Notes under the pieces: model-generated
What the model saw: the letters and a program-made list of their open reading frames with translations, nothing else
The model's database searches: none
What the model was told of the DNA's origin: nothing
NCBI GenBank assembly: GCA_035710745.1
Contig: DASTCX010000040.1
Span: 1 to 64,000 of the forward strand
Direction of reading: 5' to 3'
DNA from: Candidatus Eremiobacteraceae bacterium
GTDB taxonomy: Bacteria > Vulcanimicrobiota > Vulcanimicrobiia > Eremiobacterales > Eremiobacteraceae
DNA length: 64,000 nt
Position numbers and translations under genes: made by a program
Part shown: positions 34,759-43,281 of the stretch, in pieces
Numbering within the stretch: the stretch's first letter is position 1
How the letters are laid out: every line of letters begins with the position of its first letter

Positions 34759-36435
34759 ATGAAGCCCCTGAGCTTCTTGTGTCGCATCGCGTTCACACTA
34801 GCGTTCGTCGTTGCGTTGCTTGCGACTGCGTCGCACTCCGCGCTTGCGTTTAACCCGACCGTCACAGCGCAGCCCGTCATCGGACGGCTCGTCTACATGC
34901 ATCAGGTCAACATGCGGTTCGCCCCGCAGGCGAAGTACATCCCGATGACTCGCGAGGGCGAGATGCCGTTCCTCGTCGGCGTCAGCCCGGCGACGTGGTA
35001 TCTGCGCAAAGAGGCAGCGCGGCACAATCCGATGGCGCCGTACGACGTGCACGCGTTCCCCGGCAACTACGATCTGATGCCGAACACGCCACCGGCGAGC
35101 GTGAAGTTCGACGGCATGGCCGACTCCGCGAGCATCTGCCAGTATTTCGGCGGTTGCGAGCCGCCCGACATGGCCGTCGCAGCGTCGTCAAGTTTCGAAG
35201 TCCAAGCGGTCAACACGTCGGTGGCCGTCTACGACCCGACCGGCGCGATCCAGCCCGGCTGGCCGAAAAATTCGCAAGTATTTTTCAACGTTCCGAACCC
35301 AGGTTCGTGCGATCCGAACGGTCCGTTCACGAGCGATCCCCGCGCCATCTACGATCCCACGGACGGCCACTACTGGGTAGCCATGCTCCAAGTCGAGGGC
35401 GCGTTCGGTATCAACAACTGCCCGCTTCAGTCGCTCTATTGGGTGGCGGTCACGCAAACAACCGACCCGAACGGCACGTGGAACGTCTACGCGTTCGACA
35501 TGACGTTCGGCGCGCAAAATGCGGCTGACTACACGCAGATCGGTCTCGATAAGCGGGCATTCTATTTCGGCGGAAATATGTTCAACAAGTTCGGATCGGC
35601 CTATCTGTACGACGAGATCTTCGCCGCGAGCAAGGCAGGTATGGAAGCCGGTTCGACCGTCACCGCGCACGGACTGAAGGATATCAAGGTCGGGTCGACG
35701 CTGCTCGACACCGTCCAGCCGGTTGTCGCGGAAGGGCGCTCGGCACCCGCCGAGTTGTTCGTCAGCTCGTTCAACATGGACTCCGACTGCTCGAGCGCCT
35801 GCACCGGCATCAACGTGCTCGCGATGGCGCACGCTCTGACGAACCCGTCGCTCACGATGCAAACGGCGACGTCGATGAACTACTCGTATCCGCCGAACGC
35901 GGACGAACCCGGCTGTTCGCAGTGCGTTGAGACGCTCGATACGCGCATCTCGGCGACGCCGGTGTACACGAAAGGCAACATCTGGTTCGCTCTGGGCACC
36001 GGTGCGAATAACGGTTCGGGCGGTACGGTTCCCGGCGTCATGTGGGGCGAGATCACGCCGACGTTCAGCGGAACATCGCTGACCGCCGCGACGATGGCGC
36101 AGAACGGCGTGTTGTCGTTCACGGGCGACCGCGACGCGTCGTTCGGCGCGCCGATGCCCGACAAGGCCGGCAACATGGCCATGGTCTTCGACTCGATGAG
36201 CAGCACGCTCAACCCGTCGATCTACTACGCGGGCCGCCGGCACGCCGACGCGCTCGGCACGCTGGAGAATCCCCGCCTCCTTCGGATGGGCATCACGGCC
36301 ACGTTCGACGGACGCTGGGGCGACTACGAAGCGTCGAGCTACGAGGGAACTACGACGAATCGCATCTGGATGGCGTCTGAGTATTCGCCGTCCAACGGCG
36401 ACTGGGCCTCAGAACTCGGCGCAACCAAGTTCTAA
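34759..36435 (+). CDS. Large secreted protein, distant paralogue of the 16621 gene
   Basis: From ATG 34759 (GGAGGA 10 bp upstream; TTG 34756 is possible) the product has 558 residues with a signal peptide (IAFTLAFVVALLATASHSAL). It has the same motif order as the protein at 16621: CEPPDMAVAASSSFEVQAVN, then VAVYDPTG, SDPRAIYDPTDGHYWVAML, and a C-terminal GRWGDYEASSYE. Cysteines in CEPPD, CSSACTG and CSQC may form disulfides. Function is unknown. A terminator follows the gene. Confidence 0.8.
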   Translation: MKPLSFLCRIAFTLAFVVALLATASHSALAFNPTVTAQPVIGRLVYMHQVNMRFAPQAKYIPMTREGEMPFLVGVSPATWYLRKEAARHNPMAPYDVHAFPGNYDLMPNTPPASVKFDGMADSASICQYFGGCEPPDMAVAASSSFEVQAVNTSVAVYDPTGAIQPGWPKNSQVFFNVPNPGSCDPNGPFTSDPRAIYDPTDGHYWVAMLQVEGAFGINNCPLQSLYWVAVTQTTDPNGTWNVYAFDMTFGAQNAADYTQIGLDKRAFYFGGNMFNKFGSAYLYDEIFAASKAGMEAGSTVTAHGLKDIKVGSTLLDTVQPVVAEGRSAPAELFVSSFNMDSDCSSACTGINVLAMAHALTNPSLTMQTATSMNYSYPPNADEPGCSQCVETLDTRISATPVYTKGNIWFALGTGANNGSGGTVPGVMWGEITPTFSGTSLTAATMAQNGVLSFTGDRDASFGAPMPDKAGNMAMVFDSMSSTLNPSIYYAGRRHADALGTLENPRLLRMGITATFDGRWGDYEASSYEGTTTNRIWMASEYSPSNGDWASELGATKF

Positions 36436-36459
36436 CCAACGATCCCGACAATGACTGTA

Positions 36460-36483
36460 GCGGTCGAGCTTTAGCTCGACCGC
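36460..36483. repeat. A-type palindrome preceding a terminator
   Basis: A perfect A-type unit (TTTA loop), preceded by CTGTAG, begins 45 bp before a B-type hairpin that is followed by a T-run. It lies 25 bp after the stop of the secreted protein gene. Confidence 0.92.
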
Positions 36484-36504
36484 CGCGGCCTCGCCTCACT
36501 TAAT

Positions 36505-36537
36505 GTAGTAGGCCGGGCGAATGCTCGGCCTTTTTTT
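36505..36537 (+). terminator. Intrinsic terminator built from a B-type repeat
   Basis: The B-type unit here has a modified stem (GGCCGGGCGA then ATGCTCGGCC) followed by TTTTTTT (36531-36537). The hairpin and U-tract make a Rho-independent terminator for the plus-strand gene ending at 36435. On the minus strand there is no U-tract. Confidence 0.85.
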
Positions 36538-36540
36538 CGT

Positions 36541-37926
36541 TCATATCGCTCCGGGTCGCGACGTGTGTGGATGCATACGTTCCGGCGGCGCCATCCTCGT
36601 GACGTTCGTCATCGGCAACCGCGGCGCGTCGACGCCAGTCCGCTTCGCGACGATCCGGTATTCGAAGCTCAGGCTGTGATGCCCATGCCGCAGCTCGCGC
36701 ACGATGAACCCGTTCGGCCCGCGAGTCGCGACGAAAAGCCCCTCGCAGTCGCCTTCCGGCGTCACCGCCACGAGGTACTCGCTCGCCGGATCGATGACGT
36801 TGACGAATTTCGGATCAAGCGCGACGTTCGCGACTCCGTCGATCAGAGTCGCTTCACCGTTGTCCTCGATCGTCGGCTCGGTCTCCATCGGTGCGTACTC
36901 GTCGACATCGTGGACGCGCTTTCCACCGATGATGCAGCCCGAATTACAAGAGCCGTGCGTATGGATGAGCCCGTCGATGAATATGTCACCGCCGTCGGTC
37001 ACGTTGAAGTCGGCGGTGCCCGATGAATTCTCCAGGTTCAAGACGCCCGTTCCCGTGTTCGACGTGCCCGAGAAAATGTCGAGGACTTGGGAGGCTCCCG
37101 GTGCGGCTGAGAAGGTCACCGTTCCGGAATCTATCCGCAGCCCGTTCCCGCCCTCTATGCTCCCCAATGCGCTCAGGGTGCCCTGATCGCTGATTTTCCC
37201 CACGATCAGGTTGCCGCTCAGAAGCCCCGCGCCGGTGCTCGACACTTGGAAAACGTCTCCTGAAGGCCCGACTCCTTCGATGAGCAGGTTCGTCGGCCCC
37301 GATGTATGCTGGACGACGAGCGAAGACGCCGAGTCGTTCGGGCCCTGATTCGTCACGATCGACGACGCGCTTTGCGAGAAGGCATAGATGCCGTTCGCGC
37401 TCGTGCCGTTGCCGAACGCGTGAAGGCCGTCGTCCGCCGGACCGCCGTCGGCGAGCACGCCCGCGCCGTTGTTGTCGTGCGTCGTCGCTATGTCGCGGCC
37501 GGCGACACCGAAGGCGCCCGCTCCCGCGGTTTGTCCATAGACGCCGGTGGAGAGCGCCGATAGGCCCTGCACGGCATTGTACGACGCCGACGTGCCGGTC
37601 ACGCCGGCCCCAAAGGTCGAGGTGCCGAGCACTCCGGAATCGAGGTTGCCTGACGTGCTCAGATCCTCGCCGAGAACGCCCGCCTTGCCGGCCGTCTTTC
37701 CCGCGCTCTTGAACTTCGTCTGGCCGTGCAGCGCGTTGCCCTTCATCGAGACGCCCTTGATAGCGTCACCCGAGCCCGTGTTATCCCACTCCAAGCAGGG
37801 CGTCGAGAGCGCACACGACATCGCACCCTCGATCGCCGCCCGCGCCGGCGGTATCGTGACCGTGACGATCGCACAGATCGTGAGCGCGGCACATGTCGCG
37901 ATCAGCGCTCGTAGATGTTTGCCCAT
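36541..37926 (-). CDS. Secreted fibre-like glycine-rich protein (second of a pair)
   Basis: From ATG 37926 the product has 461 residues with a signal peptide (LRALIATCAALTICAIVTVT, cleavage near ARA-AIE). The next part has Gly/Ser/Thr-rich short repeats such as GVLGTSTFGAGVTGTSASYN that look like trimeric fibre or beta-helix segments. The C-terminal part (GGKRVHDVDEYAPMETEPTI onwards, ending FEYRIVAKRTG) is shared with the upstream paralogue and resembles conserved C-terminal caps of other secreted proteins. ATG overlaps the upstream stop as TGATG, so the two are translated together. Function is unknown. Confidence 0.78.
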   Translation of the reverse strand: MGKHLRALIATCAALTICAIVTVTIPPARAAIEGAMSCALSTPCLEWDNTGSGDAIKGVSMKGNALHGQTKFKSAGKTAGKAGVLGEDLSTSGNLDSGVLGTSTFGAGVTGTSASYNAVQGLSALSTGVYGQTAGAGAFGVAGRDIATTHDNNGAGVLADGGPADDGLHAFGNGTSANGIYAFSQSASSIVTNQGPNDSASSLVVQHTSGPTNLLIEGVGPSGDVFQVSSTGAGLLSGNLIVGKISDQGTLSALGSIEGGNGLRIDSGTVTFSAAPGASQVLDIFSGTSNTGTGVLNLENSSGTADFNVTDGGDIFIDGLIHTHGSCNSGCIIGGKRVHDVDEYAPMETEPTIEDNGEATLIDGVANVALDPKFVNVIDPASEYLVAVTPEGDCEGLFVATRGPNGFIVRELRHGHHSLSFEYRIVAKRTGVDAPRLPMTNVTRMAPPERMHPHTSRPGAI

Positions 37927-39353
37927 CAGTGACCTCTTTTCAGCACGCGACGGACGGCGTGCGGCGCCGGCGGCATCGCGACCGGACGGACATCCATCAT
38001 CGGCAGCCGCGCCCCGCTCACGCCGAAGCGCTTCGCGACGATGCGATATGCGAACCCGAGCGTCGCATGACCGCCCTGAAGTTCGCGTACGACGAAGCCG
38101 TCCGAGCGGCGATCGGCGACGTAGAGGCCTCGGCAATCGCCTTCCGGCGTGATCAATACGACGTAGTCCGAATTCGTGTCGATGACATTCGCGAACTTGG
38201 GATCGAGCTGCACATGCGCCACGCCTCCGACGAGCGTCGCTTCCCCTGTGTCCTCGATCGTCGGTTCTGCTTCGGATGAAGCATACGCATCGACCGAGCG
38301 CACTTGTTTGCCGCCTTGAAGACAACCGGTATGGCACGACCCGACGGTAAACAAGTGACCCTGGAGGTACATGTTGCCGTACGTCGTGACTCTCAAATCC
38401 GTAAACCCGGCGTGGCCGACGTCGAAGACATCCTGTTCGAAGCCGTTTGAGCCCTCGGCCCCTTGGACGTAGACGGTCGGCACGTTCGTGTTGTCGTAGC
38501 TGATGAGCCACGCCGCGTTGCTGTCCGGGCTCGTCACATACAGCGCAGCGGCATTGGAGGGACCGTAATCGTCCAACACCCCGGAGTTTGCGATCGAGGT
38601 GCTTTGCACGGCGCCGGCATTCAGTGATCCGGCGAACAGCTCGCCGGAGAACGCGGCGGTCCCTGAGTCCTGAAGATAGAAGATGTTCCCCGACGTGCCT
38701 TGGACTGAGATCGCGTCGTTGATGACCTTGCCCGTGTCATTGATCGAAAGTGTCGGCGCTAGGTCGGTCGATCCGACGTTAAGGGCGAGCGCCGAACCGG
38801 TCTGCGAGAACGCGTAGACGCCGTTCGCGTTCGCACCGTTGCCGAACGCGTGCAACCCGTCATCGCTGGAACCGCCGTCCGCGAGCACGCCCGCACCGTT
38901 GTTGTCGTGCGAGGTCGCCGTGTTGCGGCCGGCGACGCCAAAGCCGGGAGCGGAGCTGCTCTGGCCGTAGACCCCGCTCCCGACGCTTGAGGAGAACCCC
39001 TGAACCCCGTTGTAGGCCGATGACGTGCCGGTGACTCCCGCTCCATTCGTCGACACGCCGGACACGCCTGAATCGAGATTTCCCGAGGTCGAAAGATCCT
39101 CGCCGAGCACGCCGGCCGTTCCCGAGGTTTTGCCGGCGCTCTTGAACTTCGTCTGCCCGTGCAGCGCGTTGCCCCTAGAAGAGACGCCCTTGACCGCATC
39201 CCCGCCACCGGTGTTATCCCATTCCAGACATGGCGCCGATTGCGCGCACGACATCGCATCCTCTATCGCCGCGCGAGCGGGTGGGATCGATGCTATGCCA
39301 ACGACAACGGCGGCGATAGCGAGGCAGATCAGGCTAAGCTTCGTGTGTTTCAT
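37926..39353 (-). CDS. Secreted fibre-like glycine-rich protein (first of a pair)
   Basis: From ATG 39353 the product has 475 residues with signal peptide LSLICLAIAAVVVGIASI. It shares the N-terminal AMSCAQSAPCLEWDNTGGGD block, the fibre-like repeats (GVSGVSTNGAGVTGTSSAYN) and the C-terminal cap (SVDAYASSEAEPTIEDTGEA, then YRIVAKRFG) with the downstream gene. The central region differs between the two. The frame is open upstream to 39458 but has no signal there. These look like cell-surface appendage or matrix proteins, but no adhesin domain is recognised. Confidence 0.78.
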   Translation of the reverse strand: MKHTKLSLICLAIAAVVVGIASIPPARAAIEDAMSCAQSAPCLEWDNTGGGDAVKGVSSRGNALHGQTKFKSAGKTSGTAGVLGEDLSTSGNLDSGVSGVSTNGAGVTGTSSAYNGVQGFSSSVGSGVYGQSSSAPGFGVAGRNTATSHDNNGAGVLADGGSSDDGLHAFGNGANANGVYAFSQTGSALALNVGSTDLAPTLSINDTGKVINDAISVQGTSGNIFYLQDSGTAAFSGELFAGSLNAGAVQSTSIANSGVLDDYGPSNAAALYVTSPDSNAAWLISYDNTNVPTVYVQGAEGSNGFEQDVFDVGHAGFTDLRVTTYGNMYLQGHLFTVGSCHTGCLQGGKQVRSVDAYASSEAEPTIEDTGEATLVGGVAHVQLDPKFANVIDTNSDYVVLITPEGDCRGLYVADRRSDGFVVRELQGGHATLGFAYRIVAKRFGVSGARLPMMDVRPVAMPPAPHAVRRVLKRGH

Positions 39354-39390
39354 GACGACAAGGTAACAGAGCGCCGTGCGCGCCGCGTGC

Positions 39391-39588
39391 TTATCGCCGC
39401 TGAACGCTCGGGTCCGACCGCAATTGGAGCGAGATGAAGTCGCCGACTTCAGCGGCACTTCCGACGAACAATCGGCGACCTGTCGCCACGTGCTGCACCG
39501 AGCCGCGCCACTGCGGATCGGCGCCGCCGCGCTCCCGCCACATCCGAACGAGGAAGACGTGTTCTGTCCGCTGGTCGCCGTTGTCCAA
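39391..39588 (-). CDS. Small conserved-looking protein, unannotated-type gene
   Basis: A 65-residue frame begins at TTG 39588 (GGAG 6 bp upstream on the minus strand). It lies 26 bp downstream of the BTAD regulator gene, in the same orientation. The product, EHVFLVRMWRERGGADPQW then RGSVQHVATGRRLFVGSAAE and VGDFISLQL, resembles a family of tiny proteins with R-x-W and WRG-x-V-x-H motifs that I have seen in other phyla without known function. The frame is open much further upstream, but that part overlaps the BTAD gene and is unlikely to be translated. Confidence 0.6.
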   Translation of the reverse strand: MDNGDQRTEHVFLVRMWRERGGADPQWRGSVQHVATGRRLFVGSAAEVGDFISLQLRSDPSVQRR

Positions 39589-39614
39589 TGACCGCTCCGC
39601 TCGAAAGCCGTGGA

Positions 39615-42600
39615 TCAGCGCGTCCGGCGGCGCGTGCCTGCCGGCTGTTTGCGCTTCTTGGCCCCACCATAGCCGACGGGCGCGCCGCCAGCGTACGCGG
39701 GCCATTCGCCGCGGTCGGCGGCCGCCACCGTCTCGACGCACAGGGGTAAGGAAAGGAAGGCGGCCCGCGTCTGCGGATCGGCGATCCGGCCCGCGAAGGC
39801 TGCCATCTCCGAAACGGCCCGATCGAGCAGCTCTCGGGCGCCCGTTTCGTCGCCTGTCGCGCGTTTGACGAGCGCTCCGACCCACCAGCAATAGTGCGGC
39901 CAGAAGCTGCCTGCGTTCGACGACTGCGCGACCCCGAGCATCGTGTCGGCCACAGCAACGGCCCGCTTGAGGTCGCCTGCTTGGAGATAGGCGACCGCGA
40001 GATCGCACTGATCGTCGAGCACGTCGGCCGGCTCGAGCACCGCCTTACGCAGCGCCAAGCCTTCTTCGAGGTGCCGGAGACCCGTCGTGATGTCTCCGCT
40101 TGCGCGCTCCGCGTTCCCGAGATTCGAGAGCGCCGCCCCTTCGAAGAGCGGGAACTTGATCTCGCGCGAGATCTCGAGCGCCTCGATCGCCAACCGCTTC
40201 GCCGATTGCGTGTCGCCGCCGAGCAGGCTCGACAGGCTCATGTTCACCTTCGTCACGGCGAGCGGCCGCCGCTCGTGCGTCCGTTCGACGAGGCCGAGCG
40301 CGCGCTGGCCCAATCGGGCTGCATCGTCGAGCAAGCCGAGGCGCATGGAAAGGACGAATTCGTTGGCGAGCGCGTGCGACAGGCCGCGCGCGTTGCCGAT
40401 CGCCTCCATCGCGGCGGCTGATTCGGCGAACGCCCGGCGCGCGCCGTCGAAATCCGCTTGCCACGTCGCGACCGTGGCCAACCGCTGGAGCGCGTCAGCT
40501 TCTTCTTCCCTGTCGCCTATCGATCGCGCGAGCGCGAGCCCTTCGCGAGCGAGTTCGGCGGCGTCGTCGATCTGATGACGCTGGAGCGCGGTCACCGTCG
40601 CCGTCGCGATCGCGCGCAGGACGAGCGATTTGTCCGCGAGGTTCTCCGCGCGCTTGCGCAGCGACGACAGAAAGCGACGCGAGCCGTCGAAGTCGCCTGC
40701 GACCGTCGCGATCTGCGCGAGCAGCGCGAGCGCTTCGATTTGCCCGGCGCCATCGCCGAGCTGCTCGTACGCGTCGAGCGCGCGCATCGCGGGATCTTCC
40801 GCTTCCGCATGGCTCGTGTTGAGCACGAGATAGTCGGCGCGTGCGAGCAGCGCCTCCGCGTGCCTCCGCTCGTCGCCGGATCGTGCGGCGCGCTCTTCAA
40901 GCCCCACCACGGCGGCACGGTACCGGTCGCGGTCGCCCTGACCGCGCTCGAAGTTCACACGCCGTCGCATGGTCTCCCATGCGAGGCCGTCATCGGTCAA
41001 GGCGGTCGCCAGCCCATGCAGCGATTCGATGTCGCGGGCCTGTTCTTCGCGACGACCCGCACGGCCGAGCGCCCGCTCGCGGACGAGCAGCGCCTGCGCG
41101 CGGACCGTATCGTCCTCGGAGAGATCCGTCGCCTTCGTCGCGTGCCTGATGGCATCGTCACTCGCGAATAAGCGGAGTGCGTGGCGACCGGCGTCGACGT
41201 ACGCCGTTGCCGCGCCCGCAAGGTCGCCACCGCGTTCGCGATGGAGCGCAAAATCGGCTGCGCCGAACGTCTCGCTGCCTTGTGACCGCTCGCTCAAGAT
41301 CTGTGCGATCCGCCGGTGTCGCCGCGCTCGCACATCCGCATCGATGCCCTCATAGATCGCAGCGTGGATGAGGTGGTGCGTGAAGACGAAGTCGTAGCGG
41401 CCGCGCGCGCCGGCTTCACGCACCAAGTGACGATCCATCAATTCGTAGACGCCGTCGAGCACCTTGCTTTCGTCGATGCCCGCGACGTCGCGGACAAGGT
41501 CCACCTCGAAACCATGGCCCGCGACCGCTGCGAGCTCGGCGATATCCCGCCCGTGCTCGCTGAGCGTCGCGACGCGCGACGCGATGAGCGACTGCAAGAC
41601 GACGCTATTCCCCCACGCGTCGGCTCCGCCACGCAGCGCCTCGGTGAGGAACAGCGGATTGCCCTCGCTTCGCTCGTATCCGAGGCGCGCGACCTTCGCG
41701 CGTTCGTCGAGCGCGACCGGCAGTTGCTCGACGATCCGCTCGACCGCTTCGAGCGACAGCGGCCGGAGCGCGATCGTCTGGACGACGCCTTCGGCGCGAA
41801 GCTCGTGCATCACCGACCGAAGCGGGTGTGAGCGCCCGGTCTCCTCATCCCGGTACGTTCCGATCAAGAGCACGGCAGAGCGCGACAGTCGACGGGCCAA
41901 AAAGGCGAGCGCGGCGGCGGTATCGGCACCGGCCCAATGGAGGTCCTCTATGATGACGAGCAACGGACGCGGACGCGCCATCGCGCCGATACATTCGCTC
42001 ATCGCGTCGAGTAGGCGCAGTCGCTGCCGTGCGGGATCCACGGGCGAAGCGTCCGTCAGACCTTCGCGCCACACCGCCAACTCGGGAACGAGCTGGGCGA
42101 TGATCGATGCGCGGAGCGGATCGAGATCGAGCGACGCGACGAACGGCAAACTGTAGCGGAGCGCGTCGGCTATGCCTTCGTAGGGCTGACGTTCGTCGTA
42201 CGTCGTCGAGCCGATCGAGATCCTCGCGCCCTCCGCCTCGACGCTCGTCGCGAGCTCGGCCACGAGCCGCGACTTGCCGATTCCGGCCGCACCCCCGACA
42301 AGCACGAAGCCGCCGTGGCCGTGGGCGGCGCGCACCCACGCGGCGCGCAGTTGTTCGAGTTCGAGTTCGCGGCCGGCGAAGGGCAGGACGTCTTCGGTCG
42401 TCCGTCGCGAGCTGGTCGCGCTCTCGTCTATGCGTCGAGGAGCGGCCAGCTGAGCGGGCAGCGGAGCATTGCGCACGATCGCTTCACGCGCGACGAGCGT
42501 CTCAGGCATCGGTTCGGCGCCAAGTTCGCTGCGCAACCGCTTCGCGAACGAGTCGAAGGCCGCCAGCGCCCCCGCGCCGTCGCCGTACTCGTAGCGGCAC

Positions 42601-43175
42601 GCCATGAGCAGTCGCACCACGTCCTCGCGCCAAGGGTCGGCGGCGAGCAGCTGGCTCGCATATTCGGCCGCACGTTTGAAATCGCGGACATCGCGATGCT
42701 TCGCGATGAGGCTTGTGAGCGCGCCGAAATACGCGTTTCGAAGGCGTTCGCGATGCGCGACCACCCAATCTTCGTAGGATCCTTCGAGCAGATCGCCGGC
42801 GTAAAGCGCGACCGCGTCGGCTTGACTTTCCGAGGTCTTGCACAAGCGCTCGAACTCCGCGACGTCGAAGCGCATCGCGCCGTCGCCGTTCCAGCGCAGA
42901 AGATCTTCGGTCGCGAGGATCCACGGCTCCCCGTCTGCTCGTGCCGGCAGGGCCTTGTTCAGGAGGTAGACGTAACGGCGCAACTCGGAGAGCGCTCGGG
43001 TTTCCGACTCGTCGGCCCACAGCGTGAAAGCGAGCACGTTGCGCGAGACCGGCTCCGAGCGGCTCAGCAAGAGGTAAGCGGCGAGTGGTATGGTCACTCC
43101 GCGGTTCGGGAGCTTGATCGCGTCGCCGTCCGCGAGGAACTGTGGATGGCCGAGCAGCCGGATCTCGATCACCAC
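39615..43175 (-). CDS. BTAD/ATPase/TPR transcription regulator (SARP-like)
   Basis: The 1186-residue protein starts with a winged-helix-like region (residues 1-90) and a bacterial transcriptional activator domain (about 100-235), as in AfsR/SARP regulators. A signal-transduction ATPase follows with Walker A GGAAGIGKS (Lys301) and Walker B LLVIIEDLHWAG. The C-terminal half is a long set of helical TPR-like repeats (ALADALRRLATVATWQADFD-type units). It likely integrates a bound ligand or partner with ATP hydrolysis and activates target genes. Start GTG 43175. The small gene at 39391 lies directly downstream. Confidence 0.88.
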   Translation of the reverse strand: MVIEIRLLGHPQFLADGDAIKLPNRGVTIPLAAYLLLSRSEPVSRNVLAFTLWADESETRALSELRRYVYLLNKALPARADGEPWILATEDLLRWNGDGAMRFDVAEFERLCKTSESQADAVALYAGDLLEGSYEDWVVAHRERLRNAYFGALTSLIAKHRDVRDFKRAAEYASQLLAADPWREDVVRLLMACRYEYGDGAGALAAFDSFAKRLRSELGAEPMPETLVAREAIVRNAPLPAQLAAPRRIDESATSSRRTTEDVLPFAGRELELEQLRAAWVRAAHGHGGFVLVGGAAGIGKSRLVAELATSVEAEGARISIGSTTYDERQPYEGIADALRYSLPFVASLDLDPLRASIIAQLVPELAVWREGLTDASPVDPARQRLRLLDAMSECIGAMARPRPLLVIIEDLHWAGADTAAALAFLARRLSRSAVLLIGTYRDEETGRSHPLRSVMHELRAEGVVQTIALRPLSLEAVERIVEQLPVALDERAKVARLGYERSEGNPLFLTEALRGGADAWGNSVVLQSLIASRVATLSEHGRDIAELAAVAGHGFEVDLVRDVAGIDESKVLDGVYELMDRHLVREAGARGRYDFVFTHHLIHAAIYEGIDADVRARRHRRIAQILSERSQGSETFGAADFALHRERGGDLAGAATAYVDAGRHALRLFASDDAIRHATKATDLSEDDTVRAQALLVRERALGRAGRREEQARDIESLHGLATALTDDGLAWETMRRRVNFERGQGDRDRYRAAVVGLEERAARSGDERRHAEALLARADYLVLNTSHAEAEDPAMRALDAYEQLGDGAGQIEALALLAQIATVAGDFDGSRRFLSSLRKRAENLADKSLVLRAIATATVTALQRHQIDDAAELAREGLALARSIGDREEEADALQRLATVATWQADFDGARRAFAESAAAMEAIGNARGLSHALANEFVLSMRLGLLDDAARLGQRALGLVERTHERRPLAVTKVNMSLSSLLGGDTQSAKRLAIEALEISREIKFPLFEGAALSNLGNAERASGDITTGLRHLEEGLALRKAVLEPADVLDDQCDLAVAYLQAGDLKRAVAVADTMLGVAQSSNAGSFWPHYCWWVGALVKRATGDETGARELLDRAVSEMAAFAGRIADPQTRAAFLSLPLCVETVAAADRGEWPAYAGGAPVGYGGAKKRKQPAGTRRRTR

Positions 43176-43196
43176 GCCCTGTTCTTAACAGGTGGA

Positions 43197-43271
43197 GCGG
43201 TCGACCTTTACGGTCGACCGCCGCGACATCGCGTTTTTGAAAGGGAGCGGTCGACCTTTACGGTCGACCGC
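43197..43271. repeat. C plus C palindrome doublet
   Basis: Two perfect C-type hairpins (43197-43221 and 43247-43271), with arms GCGGTCGACC and GGTCGACCGC around TTTAC, start 50 bp apart. They separate the start of the BTAD gene from the end of the GGDEF-EAL gene, both on the minus strand. Confidence 0.93.
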
Positions 43272-43281
43272 CGCGGCTTGT

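Noticed and set aside
39589-40008. Upstream part of the frame that ends in the 65-residue small gene
   Set aside because: It lies antiphase in the BTAD gene, Arg-rich; only the part after TTG 39588 looks conserved.
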